A stretch of 59,934 bases of DNA, taken from positions 1 to 59,934 of the forward strand of contig JASHPE010000023.1 of NCBI GenBank assembly GCA_030038235.1, in the 5' to 3' direction. Positions 52,953 through 59,934 of this stretch are shown here, piece by piece. The notes below the pieces were generated by a model, which did no database searches, was not told the origin of the DNA, and was given only the letters and a program-made list of their open reading frames with translations. This stretch comes from Terriglobia bacterium (GTDB lineage: Bacteria; Acidobacteriota; Terriglobia; UBA7540). The position numbers and the translations under genes were made by a program. How positions within the stretch are numbered: position 1 is the stretch's first letter; every line of letters starts with the position of its first letter.

Positions 52953-53369
52953 TCATACGATCTCTCCGGCGGCGATGCGCTCCACCAGTTGGCGATCGGC
53001 TTCCAGAAAATTGTAGCTCGCCAGAGTGTTCCGCGGCGCCCAGACGATCGACTCGAACACCCAGTTCTTTAGCGCGCCGCTGAATGAATCGATGCGGAAA
53101 AACACCACCTCCACATAGCGGTCGGGATAGCGGTGGCGCAGGCGAAAGACCTCCGGCCCGACACCGACCTCGATGCCCAGTTCCTCTTTCAACTCGCGGC
53201 GCAGTCCCTGCTCCGGACTCTCCCCTGGCTGCAGCTTACCGCCGGGGAATTCCCACTGTAAACCGTAGCGGTCGGTATGATGCCGCTGGCAGATGAGGAC
53301 CTCGTCGCCGCGCACCAGGATGCCTGCCACCACTTTCGTCGGATGGGCGCTGCCCTTTGGCGGCCTCAC
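52953..53369 (-). CDS. Nudix hydrolase, MutT-like
   Basis: A 138-residue cytoplasmic enzyme that should hydrolyse a nucleoside diphosphate linked to another moiety (for MutT, 8-oxo-dGTP). The Nudix box is complete: GGKLQPGESPEQGLRRELKEELGIEV, with G-x5-E-x7-REx2EExG spacing. GTG 53369 overlaps the stop of the thioredoxin gene (GTGA). No other fused domain is seen. It belongs to a tightly packed minus-strand operon. Confidence 0.93.
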   Translation of the reverse strand: MRPPKGSAHPTKVVAGILVRGDEVLICQRHHTDRYGLQWEFPGGKLQPGESPEQGLRRELKEELGIEVGVGPEVFRLRHRYPDRYVEVVFFRIDSFSGALKNWVFESIVWAPRNTLASYNFLEADRQLVERIAAGEIV

Positions 53370-54493
53370 GATTCCGCCTCAGGCGGCGCCTTCCAGTTTG
53401 CTGTAGCGCCGGTGTCCCCACCGGCGCTCTCGATCTGGGAAATCGCCGGTGGGGACACCGGCGCTACAGCAAACTGACCCCCTAGCGCACAAGGGACGAA
53501 CGTAAAAGCGTAGGCCTCGAGACCGGGCTTGCGGGTCCAAATCTCAAGCTCGCGCGGACCCGGTTCGCGATTGCCGACCAGCCGGTACATCCGCGGCTCG
53601 GTCACATCGATCACCGTCTCGCGGCCGTCCATAGCCACATCCGCGCCGCTATCCTCCGGCCGCAGCGGTTGCCCGTCCTGGCGGACCACGAGCGTCGCGC
53701 GCCCTTCCACGGGCAGCCCGTCCGAGTCCGGCGGCGCCATCACCAGGTTCACTTCGGCGGCTGCGTAGCGCACTCGCAGGCGCGATTCGCGTCCGAGCAG
53801 CGGGCAGGCCACGATTTGCTCGCGCCCGGCGAACCAGGGGCCTTCGAGATAGGCGACATCCGCGATGCGCTGCACGGCCGGACTGTAGTCCGCGACCTGG
53901 TTTTCGACGTATCCCGATTCGTTGCCGAGGCGTCCGCGTCCATAGCCCAGATACAGCTCGGGCGTGGCGGGCAGGCAGTGCGCGCCTGGCGCGTCCGAGG
54001 GGCGCGAGGGCTCCATCAGCGCCGGCAGCGGCGCCGTAACACCGGCCTCGCGCAGCAGGCGCTGGATGGCCTCCTCGGTTTCGCCGTACTGTCCCTCGCC
54101 GAGGTGGACATAGCGGATGTAGCCGCGCGCGTCGATCAGGTATTTTGCCGGCCAGCAGCGGTTTGCGAACGCTTGCCAGGTGCGATATTCATTGTCGAGC
54201 ACTACCGCGTATTCCAGGCGCTGACCGCGCACTGCGCGCTCCACGTTGGCGCGATCGCGCGCGAAGTGGAACTCGGGCGCGTGCACACCGATGATCACCA
54301 AGCCCTGGCTCGCGTATCGCCGATGCCACTCGCGGACGTAGGGCAGCGTGCGCAGGCAGTTGACGCAGGTGTAGTCCCAGAAATCGACCAGCCCCACACG
54401 TCCGCGAAGCTCGCCGATCTTAAGCGGCGAGGAATCCAGCCACTCGCCCTCGATTTCGGGCGCGTGAATTCGCTCTCGCGCGTCAAGCCACAT
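53366..54493 (-). CDS. DipZ-like thioredoxin-domain protein
   Basis: A 375-residue cytoplasmic thioredoxin-like protein. Residues 5-150 are the redoxin domain with YTCVNCLRTLPYVREWH (CxxC at about 43-46), the cis-Pro in WPAKYLID, and a DipZ-type layout; the membrane domain of DipZ is absent. Residues 170-340 are the DipZ C-terminal beta-sandwich (YLGYGRGRLGN near 183, VNLVMAPPDSDGLPVEGRA near 250). The last 35 or so residues are encoded by a perfect palindromic repeat and do not look native. ATG 54493 overlaps the decarboxylase stop by 11 bases. Probably a thiol-disulfide protein; partner unknown. Confidence 0.88.
   Translation of the reverse strand: MWLDARERIHAPEIEGEWLDSSPLKIGELRGRVGLVDFWDYTCVNCLRTLPYVREWHRRYASQGLVIIGVHAPEFHFARDRANVERAVRGQRLEYAVVLDNEYRTWQAFANRCWPAKYLIDARGYIRYVHLGEGQYGETEEAIQRLLREAGVTAPLPALMEPSRPSDAPGAHCLPATPELYLGYGRGRLGNESGYVENQVADYSPAVQRIADVAYLEGPWFAGREQIVACPLLGRESRLRVRYAAAEVNLVMAPPDSDGLPVEGRATLVVRQDGQPLRPEDSGADVAMDGRETVIDVTEPRMYRLVGNREPGPRELEIWTRKPGLEAYAFTFVPCALGGQFAVAPVSPPAISQIESAGGDTGATANWKAPPEAES
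53394..53476. repeat. Perfect 33-bp inverted repeat inside the DipZ-like gene
   Basis: Arms 53394-53426 and 53444-53476 are exact inverse complements over 33 bases, with a 17-base spacer. The core is GTAGCGCCGGTG...CACCGGCGCTAC. It lies wholly within the coding end of the DipZ-like gene, 26 bases before its stop region. Such a stem in mRNA should be very stable. Confidence 0.9.
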
Positions 54494-55949
54494 GATCGAG
54501 CGCTGCCGCCTCCTCGATGATCCGCTGACGGGCGTGCTCCACGTGCCGCAGCTCGGTCTGCCACTGGCCGAGGCAAAGCCGCAGCGTCAGCCGGCCGTCG
54601 AGCTTGGTGTGAGTCAGGTAGAGATCGCCGCTCGCATTCAAGCGCTCCATGATGCGCTGGTTGGCGGCGTCGCCGCGATAATGCCGGAAGCAGACGAGGT
54701 TCAGGGGAGCGGGCGCGGCAAGCTCAAAGCGTGGATCTTCGCGCACCCACTTTGCGAAGCGGTGCGCCAGTTGCACATGTCGCCGGACGTGGTACTGCAG
54801 GCCTTCAACACCATAGTGCCGGATCACAAACCACAGCTTGAGCGCGCGAAAGCGGCGGCCAAGCGGGATGTGCCAGTCGCGATAGTCGATCACCGCGCCG
54901 GACTCGGTGGCTTGGTTGCGCAGGTATTCCGGCAGCACGCTCAGGGTGTCGATCAGCGCCTTGCGATCGCGCACGTAAAAGCAATTACAGTCGAAGTTGG
55001 TGAACATCCACTTGTGGGGATTGAAGGTGTAACTGTCGGCGAGCTCGAGCCCGTCCTGAAGATGCCGGAACTCGGGACAGAGAGCAGCCGTGCCTGACAT
55101 GGCGGCGTCCGCGTGCAGCCAGATGCCGTGTTCACGGCAGATTTCGCCGGTGGCGCGCACCGGATCGATGGCGTTCGAGGAAGTGGTGCCCACCGTGGCG
55201 CATACGAAGCAGGGCACGCGGCCCGCATCGAGGTCCTTGCGGATCGCCGCCGCCAGCGCGTCGGGACGCATGGCGAAGTCACGGTCGACCTCGATCAGGC
55301 GCAGGTTCTCGCGGCCAAGACCTGCGATCTTAACGGCTTTCTCGATCGAGGAGTGCGCCTGCGACGAGGTGTAGGCGGTGAGCCGCCCGTCGCAGCCACG
55401 CTCGTTGCTGGCGAGATGCGTGGCGCGCTCGCGTCCGGCGAGCAGGGCGCATAGCGTCGAACTCGAGGCAGTGTCTTGAATGACGCCGCCGCCCGAGCCC
55501 GTCGATCGAAACCCTTCCGGCAGGCCCAGCATCTCGACCAGCCAGTCGAGCACGTGCGTCTCGACTTCGGTGCAGGCAGGACTGGTGGCCCAGAGCATGC
55601 CTTGAACTCCGAGTCCCGCCGACAGTAGTTCGCCGAGCATCGAGGGAAACGAATTATTCGACGGGAAGTAGGCGTAGAAGTTTGGCGATTGCCAGTGCGT
55701 GACGCCGGGCAAGATCAGATTTTCCACGTCCTGCAGCATGGACTCGAACGACTCGCCGTGCTGGGGCGCGCTCGCGGGCAGCGACGCGCGGATCTGGCCG
55801 GGCTTCACTTGCGAGACCACCGGCAAGCCCTCGATGCGCTCGTAGTAGTCGGCAATCCAATCGACCACGGCCTTGCCGTGGCGGCGGAACTCGTCCGGCG
55901 TCATGTGATAGCAGCGTTCGTCGTTCATGGTAGTCGCCGATGTGGACAT
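54483..55949 (-). CDS. PLP-dependent amino-acid decarboxylase (group II)
   Basis: A 488-residue enzyme related to aromatic-L-amino-acid, tyrosine and histidine decarboxylases. ATG 55949 is followed by MSTSATTMNDERCYHMTPDEFRRHGKAVVDWIADYYERIE, the standard N-terminus; AGAGG lies nine bases upstream. The longer start 56087 crosses a repeat. The PLP lysine is in FNPHKWMFTNFDC near 300, with upstream motifs THWQSPNFYAYFP (about 80), GGGVIQDTASSSTL (about 140) and ADAAMSGTAALCPE (about 265). Substrate specificity is not clear. It starts the operon with the thioredoxin, Nudix and WD40 genes. Confidence 0.94.
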   Translation of the reverse strand: MSTSATTMNDERCYHMTPDEFRRHGKAVVDWIADYYERIEGLPVVSQVKPGQIRASLPASAPQHGESFESMLQDVENLILPGVTHWQSPNFYAYFPSNNSFPSMLGELLSAGLGVQGMLWATSPACTEVETHVLDWLVEMLGLPEGFRSTGSGGGVIQDTASSSTLCALLAGRERATHLASNERGCDGRLTAYTSSQAHSSIEKAVKIAGLGRENLRLIEVDRDFAMRPDALAAAIRKDLDAGRVPCFVCATVGTTSSNAIDPVRATGEICREHGIWLHADAAMSGTAALCPEFRHLQDGLELADSYTFNPHKWMFTNFDCNCFYVRDRKALIDTLSVLPEYLRNQATESGAVIDYRDWHIPLGRRFRALKLWFVIRHYGVEGLQYHVRRHVQLAHRFAKWVREDPRFELAAPAPLNLVCFRHYRGDAANQRIMERLNASGDLYLTHTKLDGRLTLRLCLGQWQTELRHVEHARQRIIEEAAALDHVA

Positions 55950-55972
55950 CTTGATCGCCTCTTTGGGCAGTA

Positions 55973-56046
55973 TCTCTGTGCCCTCTGTGCCGGGCAAGAA
56001 CAAAGACAAAACACAGAGAGCACGGAGACTCTGTGAGCTCTGTGTT
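55973..56046. repeat. CTCTGTG-rich dispersed repeat
   Basis: Short direct and inverted copies of CTCTGTG/CACAGAG occur between 55973 and 56046 (for example CCCTCTGTGCC, AACACAGAGAGC, GACTCTGTGAGCTCTGTGTT). It lies upstream of the decarboxylase start and reappears at 58045-58146. It makes the longer decarboxylase start doubtful. Confidence 0.6.
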
Positions 56047-56080
56047 GAGGCCTTTAAGAATGTGTTGGAAAACCTCCAAC

Positions 56081-56161
56081 CTGTCATTCCGAGCGAAGCG
56101 AGGAATCTCGTATTTCCTTTTTCTTGCAGAGCGAGATTCCTCGCTTCGCTCGGAATGACAG
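56081..56161. repeat. Dispersed hairpin repeat, copy 2
   Basis: Perfect 30-base arms (56081-56110 and 56132-56161) built on CTGTCATTCCGAGCGAAGCG and GGAATCTCG, with a 21-base loop ending TTGCAGAG. It is the twin of 20712-20788. It lies between the decarboxylase and the GAF-domain gene and may end the latter's transcript. Confidence 0.85.
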
Positions 56162-56252
56162 GGATAGAGAGTGGTTTTCAACATCCTGTTAAAGGCGCAG
56201 AAACCACCGGGCGCTTTCGCGCCTGAACTCGGCCACCGTTCGCGAAGCTCAC

Positions 56253-56705
56253 TCAGAGCCGGGCAGCAACGATCGCAGCAATCTCTTCGAGCAGCCGCCG
56301 ATCGTCATCCGAAAACGCCGCTGGCCGGTCGCTGTCGATATCGATCTCGCCCAGCACCTTGCCGTCGCGCTTGATCGGCACCACGATCTCCGAGCGCGAC
56401 TCCAGGCTGCAGGCCAAATAACGCGGATCGGCCCTTACATCATCGACAATCAGGCTCTCGCCGGTCGAGGCTGCCGCTCCGCAGATGCCCTGGTTCAGCG
56501 GGATGCGCGTATGCGGTGACGGCTTGCCGTGATAAGGCCCGAGCACGAGCGTATCCGCGCCCTCCATCAGGTAGAATCCCGTCCAGGAATAGTACGGCCG
56601 CTCCGTGGCGAGCAACCGGACGAGATCTTCCATCAACTCCCGTGAGCCCGATGCTCTCGCGGCCCGATGGCGCACTTGCGCCACGATTTCGTTGCATGTC
56701 TTCAC
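56253..56705 (-). CDS. GAF-domain protein, free-Met-R-sulfoxide reductase-like
   Basis: A single-GAF protein of 150 residues. Segments RPYYSWTGFYLMEGADTLVLGPYHGKP, then LNQGICGAAASTGESLIVDDV near 71-91, and RYLACSLESRSEIVVPIKRDGKVLGEIDID near 96-125 match the fRMsr family, with Cys in QGICG and YLAC at the expected sites. It therefore probably reduces free methionine-(R)-sulfoxide. The third family cysteine is not obvious, so a pure sensory GAF role is an alternative. GTG 56705 lacks a strong ribosome site. It is followed by the hairpin repeat. Confidence 0.85.
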   Translation of the reverse strand: MKTCNEIVAQVRHRAARASGSRELMEDLVRLLATERPYYSWTGFYLMEGADTLVLGPYHGKPSPHTRIPLNQGICGAAASTGESLIVDDVRADPRYLACSLESRSEIVVPIKRDGKVLGEIDIDSDRPAAFSDDDRRLLEEIAAIVAARL

Positions 56706-56967
56706 GATTGGTCGAGGTCCCCGGCAAAACTAATTCTCTCACCGTTCTCACTTTTTATCCAAATTCCCATTTAGCTATGCCCTGCTCTTGGCGCCCCCGT
56801 CCAACTAAACCAATCTCGCTGGCGGCGAAACTCGAGGCGCAATGCCGCATGCTCGGGAGGGGTTGACCTGAATCTGTGCGGCCGAAATCATGTTTTTGGG
56901 GGATCGCGTGGTCCGTAGGCTACCGCGGTGTTGCCCTCCGGGCAACGGGCCGGTGCGCCAATTCAGC

Positions 56968-58104
56968 TCACTTCAGGTCGGCCGCGAAGAAGCTGAGCGC
57001 GAGATCGTTCGCGCGCGCGTGGATAGCGTCGCGATTGACGTCCGGCGCGTCGGTGCAGAGCAAGGGCAGGCTCTTGCGGCCCGCGTCGGTGCAAGAATCA
57101 AGGAAATTGTAGTGCGCGACGCCGCCGGGCAGGATGACGAGCCTGGCGCCGGGAATATGCGCGGCAAAATAGCGTGCGCTCGAGTCGATGGGCACGTTCT
57201 GGTCGCTCGCCCCGGCCACGATTTCAACCGGGATCGCGATCTTCCCGAGGCTCGCCGGCGTGAACGCGGGACCGAGCGCGGGAGCCATGGCGAAGACGGC
57301 GCGAAGGCGCGGGTCGCGGTACGAATCGCCGGCGTGACGGAGCGCGGACTGGAACTCGGGATCGGTGTCGCTGAGCTTGTTGAACTGTTCGACGAGATCG
57401 GGGAATTCCGGTGGACTCTTGCAGATGTTGTCGGCGCGCGGAGACTTGCAGAATGCGCGGTAGGCCGCGACGTCGGTGGTGCCGCCGGCGATCTCGATCA
57501 TGGTGTAGCCGCCGAGCGAAAATCCCGCCGCGCCGATGCGCCGCGCGTCGATGCGAGAGCCGAAAGAGGGATCGGCGAGCATCCTGTCGATCGCCACGCT
57601 CAAGTCGCGCGCGCGCAGCCACCACGTGGAAAAACCCTGCGCGGTGTAGGCTTCGGTGGCGTTGTTGCCGGGATGATTCACCGCGGCGGCGATGTAACCG
57701 TGCGCAGCGAGCACGGTGCCCATCCACGCCATCATCAGCGCCGAGCCGCCCGTGCCGTGCGAGAGCACGATCAGGGGAAACTTCCCGGGCGACGCGGCCA
57801 TGTGAGCGTCCGGCGCGGCGCTTCCGGCACTGAACAACGGATTGTCGGGCGCGCCGATCCACTGCGGCTTCTCGACGGCATTGGCGTCTGCGGGATACCA
57901 GATCGTGGTGACCAGAGCGTGAGTGGCCGCACCGCGCCAATCGTACGGCGGCTCGACCGCAAAAGTACGATTCTGCACGCCGACCCTGAACGTTGCTCTG
58001 TCCCGCGCGCGAACCGCGCCGCAAAGCACCAGCACCAAGCTTCCAACACAGAGACACCGAGGCACAGAGAAAAATGCGAAGCGCCGGAAGAGTGCCGTCT
58101 TCAT
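56968..58104 (-). CDS. Exported alpha/beta hydrolase
   Basis: A 378-residue esterase or lipase-like enzyme. GAGGATCAA precedes ATG 58104 by four to five bases. The nucleophile elbow is GAAGFSLGGYTM near 192-203. An oxyanion segment LSHGTGGSALMM is near 119-130, and the catalytic His appears in GGVAHYNFLDSC near 328-339. A lid-like insertion holds cysteines in FCKSPRADNICKSPP. The fold is like dienelactone hydrolase or PAF acetylhydrolase. The leader (residues 1-30) is hydrophobic, but its core FFSVPRCLCVGSL is encoded by a dispersed CACAGAG repeat. Confidence 0.87.
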   Translation of the reverse strand: MKTALFRRFAFFSVPRCLCVGSLVLVLCGAVRARDRATFRVGVQNRTFAVEPPYDWRGAATHALVTTIWYPADANAVEKPQWIGAPDNPLFSAGSAAPDAHMAASPGKFPLIVLSHGTGGSALMMAWMGTVLAAHGYIAAAVNHPGNNATEAYTAQGFSTWWLRARDLSVAIDRMLADPSFGSRIDARRIGAAGFSLGGYTMIEIAGGTTDVAAYRAFCKSPRADNICKSPPEFPDLVEQFNKLSDTDPEFQSALRHAGDSYRDPRLRAVFAMAPALGPAFTPASLGKIAIPVEIVAGASDQNVPIDSSARYFAAHIPGARLVILPGGVAHYNFLDSCTDAGRKSLPLLCTDAPDVNRDAIHARANDLALSFFAADLK

Positions 58105-58146
58105 TTGATCCTCGTCGTGTTCTCTGTGTCTCGGCGCCTCTGTGTT
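58045..58146. repeat. CACAGAG inverted repeat around the hydrolase start
   Basis: The left block AACACAGAGACACCGAGGCA (from 58045) and the right block TCTCTGTGTCTCGGCGCCTC (58121-58140, then TGTGTTT) are imperfect inverse complements. The ATG of the hydrolase (58104) lies in the loop, so the repeat spans the leader and signal peptide. It resembles the block at 55973-56046. Confidence 0.7.
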
Positions 58147-58161
58147 TGGTCCTAGCCGCCT

Positions 58162-59082
58162 TCAAATCCGCAGCTTCGCCTCGATCACCGGCGTGACGAA
58201 TCCGCCCACGTCGATGCCGTCCGCGCCACTCTCGCCCCATACACGGACATGCAGCAAACTGCGCCGTCCCATCTTGGTTCCTTGTTCGCTCACGAATCGC
58301 GCGCCCGCCGCGCTCGATACGAGGCCGTTCTGCATCATGAACGCGGCCAGGGGACCGGTCGCGCTTCCAGTCGCAGGGTCTTCGAACACGCCGTGTTCCG
58401 GCGCAAACATGCGCGAATACGCGCCTTCGGGCGTGGGCGTGAAGACAAAGACGCAGAGCGCTTCGGCGAATCCGGCCTTGAGCTCGGCGAGCGCGCGCAA
58501 ATCGGGCACCGCGGCGCGATCGACGCCGGCTTTGTCGCGCACGGGAATAAACACATTGGGGTTGCCGGCGCTATAAACTTGCGGCTGGATGTCGAGCGCG
58601 TCGGCGGGATCGAGTCCGACGAGGCGCGCGCAAGCAGCGCGATCAAATGTCGGGCCGCTGCGGATGGGCGGCGTGCGCAGCCAGATCATCGGTCGATTTT
58701 CATCACGTGCGTACGGGCGGCCCTCGTGGCCACCCTCGAGTTCTAGGCGAATCGGAACCGGGCCGATCTTTTCTTCGAGAGTGAAGCGCGTGCCATCGCG
58801 CGGCACGATGCCTTCGTCGAGCAAGACGAAAGCGGTTCCGACCGTGGGATGTCCGGCGAAGGCCATCTCGAATCGCGGCGTAAAAATGCGCACGCGCGCG
58901 TCGCAATCCGGACGCGTCGCCGGCAACACAAACGTGGTTTCGGAGAGGTTCAGCTCACGGGCGATGCGCTGCATGGTCGCGTCGTCGATCTCCGAAGCGT
59001 CGGGAAACACCGCCAGCGGATTGCCCTCGAGAGGATTCGCGGTGAAGACGTCCACCACGCGGTAACGATATGAACGGCTCAC
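58162..59082 (-). CDS. PhzF-family epimerase/isomerase
   Basis: A 306-residue PhzF/DapF-like protein. GTG 59082 overlaps the RidA stop (GTGA), and GGAGG is four bases before it. The first half shows RYRVVDVFTANPLEGNPLAVFPDA near residues 5-28, the catalytic Glu in LNLSETTFVLPA (about 45-56) and RIFTPRFEMAFAGHPTVGTA near 66-85. The second half ends with EDPATGSATGPLAAFM near 243-258. PhzF enzymes carry out isomerisation in phenazine synthesis, but most homologues act on other small metabolites. The longer open frame upstream is rejected. Confidence 0.94.
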   Translation of the reverse strand: MSRSYRYRVVDVFTANPLEGNPLAVFPDASEIDDATMQRIARELNLSETTFVLPATRPDCDARVRIFTPRFEMAFAGHPTVGTAFVLLDEGIVPRDGTRFTLEEKIGPVPIRLELEGGHEGRPYARDENRPMIWLRTPPIRSGPTFDRAACARLVGLDPADALDIQPQVYSAGNPNVFIPVRDKAGVDRAAVPDLRALAELKAGFAEALCVFVFTPTPEGAYSRMFAPEHGVFEDPATGSATGPLAAFMMQNGLVSSAAGARFVSEQGTKMGRRSLLHVRVWGESGADGIDVGGFVTPVIEAKLRI

Positions 59083-59534
59083 GCGACCTCCGCGATCAAC
59101 TCGATCTCGACGCAGGAGCCGAGCGGAATCTGCGCCACGCCGAAGGCGCTGCGCGCGTGAGTGCCGATGATTCCGAACACCTCGACCAACAACTCCGATG
59201 CGCCGTTCGCCACCAGGTGCTGCTCCGTGAACGCAGGATCGCTGTTCACAAGCACCATCAGCTTGACGATGCGCCGCACGTTGTTGAGATCGTCCACTGC
59301 GGCCTGCAGCGTCCCCATCAAGTCGATGGCAATCGATCGCGCGGCCTGCTTGCCTTCTTCGGTGGACATGCCGGCGCCGAGCTGTCCTCGCCACGGCTTG
59401 CCGTCCTTCTTGGCGATGTGGCCCGAGATGAAGACCAGATTCCCGCTGCGCACGAAGGGAACATAGGCGGCAGCGGGCGTGGCCGGCTGTGGCAGCGTGA
59501 TCTTCAGGTCGTTCAATTTGTCGTAGACGGACAT
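59079..59534 (-). CDS. RidA (YjgF/YER057c/UK114) family protein
   Basis: A 151-residue protein of the Rid family, from ATG 59534 with GGAGG five bases upstream. Recognisable parts are YVPFVRSGNLVFISGHIAKKDGKPW, ARSIAIDLMGTLQAAVDDLNNVRRIVKLMVLVNSDPAF and the C-terminal IPLGSCVEIELIAEVA. The conserved arginine of active RidA is in the last segment of most members; here the position reads as S-C-V-E, so deaminase activity is uncertain. It is coupled to PhzF by stop/start overlap. Confidence 0.93.
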   Translation of the reverse strand: MSVYDKLNDLKITLPQPATPAAAYVPFVRSGNLVFISGHIAKKDGKPWRGQLGAGMSTEEGKQAARSIAIDLMGTLQAAVDDLNNVRRIVKLMVLVNSDPAFTEQHLVANGASELLVEVFGIIGTHARSAFGVAQIPLGSCVEIELIAEVA

Positions 59535-59770
59535 TGCACCTCCGATCGTAGGGGCAGGCCTTGTGCCTGCCCCATCGCCCTGGGCGACCATGAAGGGCAT
59601 TAGACGCCGAACGATTATAAATGGTCGCGTGGATTGCCATTGCGGTCAACGGCTGTACATTTTGCCCGCGTTTGGTTACGCTCTTTATCTACTTCGGAAA
59701 ATCCTGCTGCCTTCTGCGAGTCTTCCGGCGCGTTTCGATCGCCGGAATCGCCGAAGCGCAAGGTGTATTG

Positions 59771-59934
59771 ATGCGCGTTGTGGTCAAAATCGGAACCGGC
59801 CTGATCGCACCCGGCGGCCGGCTGGACGCGCGCTGGATGCGCGGGCTCGTGGACCAGTTCGACCTCAGCCAGCATGAGTACGTTCTGGTCAGTTCGGGCG
59901 CGATCGCCTGCGGCATGACCTCGCTCGGAATCAA
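59771..59934 (+). CDS. proB: Glutamate 5-kinase-like (ProB), 5' part only
   Basis: The N-terminal 54 codons of an amino-acid kinase, cut by the window edge. MRVVVKIGTGLIAPGGRLD and YVLVSSGAIACGM match the phosphate-binding loop and the VSSGAI motif of ProB, the first enzyme of proline synthesis from glutamate. ATG 59771 has AAGGTG about seven bases upstream. It points rightward out of the window. No proA or obg gene is visible. Other amino-acid kinases share this start, so the symbol is likely but not certain. Confidence 0.82.
   Translation, partial: MRVVVKIGTGLIAPGGRLDARWMRGLVDQFDLSQHEYVLVSSGAIACGMTSLGI

Noticed and set aside
56890-58155. 421-codon plus-strand frame
   Set aside because: It is antisense to the alpha/beta hydrolase with a clear GFSLGG elbow.
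59083-59649. N-terminal extension of the PhzF frame
   Set aside because: It overlaps the RidA gene in another frame, and the GTG at 59082 has a strong ribosome site and couples to the RidA stop.

Overview
This is a high-GC chromosomal window (around 60% by eye) from a Gram-negative-type bacterium. The gene repertoire points to Acidobacteriota, probably a Solibacter/Bryobacter-like lineage. The clues are a HAF-repeat secreted protein, a TIGR03118-like propeller, Tat-exported Gfo/Idh/MocA and cupin enzymes, a CehA/McbA-type PHP protein, a PQQ dehydrogenase with a built-in cytochrome c domain, a VirB10/TrbI-like secreted protein, a Tad pilus locus, and many palindromic repeats between and even inside genes. 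This placement is inference; no rRNA is present. I see no phage, plasmid, IS transposase or CRISPR array. One tRNA (Pro, GGG) is present.

Layout. 1-5.9 kb: a cut-off MFS transporter, an AhpD-like protein, an orphan LytS-type kinase, a membrane protein and two secreted proteins, all on the minus strand. 6-9.7 kb: a MocR regulator, glutamate dehydrogenase and a small His-rich protein, closed by a strong hairpin. 9.7-13 kb: a secreted propeller and a LytS/LytTR-type two-component pair. 13-22.4 kb (plus strand): TPR lipoprotein, MerR regulator, tRNA-Pro, three exported enzymes (oxidoreductase, cupin, PHP hydrolase), a small protein and an MBL-fold hydrolase. 22.4-26.7 kb: a repeat-rich gap, the PQQ/cytochrome dehydrogenase on the minus strand, then a second gap before the next plus-strand genes.

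26.8-30.2 kb: a compact cassette of a sigma-54 activator, a terpene-cyclase-like toroid protein and a DUF362 protein. 30.9-39.3 kb: a lipid-linked glycan island on two converging strands, with three large GT-C-like membrane proteins, a PAP2/IPC-synthase-like phosphatase, a polyprenyl-phosphate glycosyltransferase and two methyltransferases. 39.6-48.8 kb: a Tad (Flp) pilus locus with two pilins, prepilin peptidase, CpaB, CpaE/TadZ, CpaF/TadA, TadB, TadC, a 31-residue membrane microprotein, a DUF192 protein, a small membrane protein and a winged-helix AAA ATPase. No secretin (CpaC/RcpA) and no TadE/F gene is present.

48.8-60 kb (mostly minus strand): a VirB10/TrbI-like secreted protein, a TIGR03118 propeller, a tightly overlapping four-gene operon (PLP decarboxylase, DipZ-like thioredoxin, Nudix hydrolase, WD40 protein), a GAF/fRMsr-like protein, an exported alpha/beta hydrolase, a coupled RidA-PhzF pair and the start of a proB-like kinase.

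The most unusual signals are: (1) a roughly 600-bp dispersed non-coding element present twice in opposite orientation (22.5 kb and 51.2 kb), with an extra partial copy of its core; (2) palindromic or dispersed repeats that have become part of coding sequences in at least four genes; (3) the Tad locus without secretin but with a microprotein and an AAA ATPase, next to a glycan island; (4) the activator/toroid/DUF362 cassette, whose function I cannot assign.
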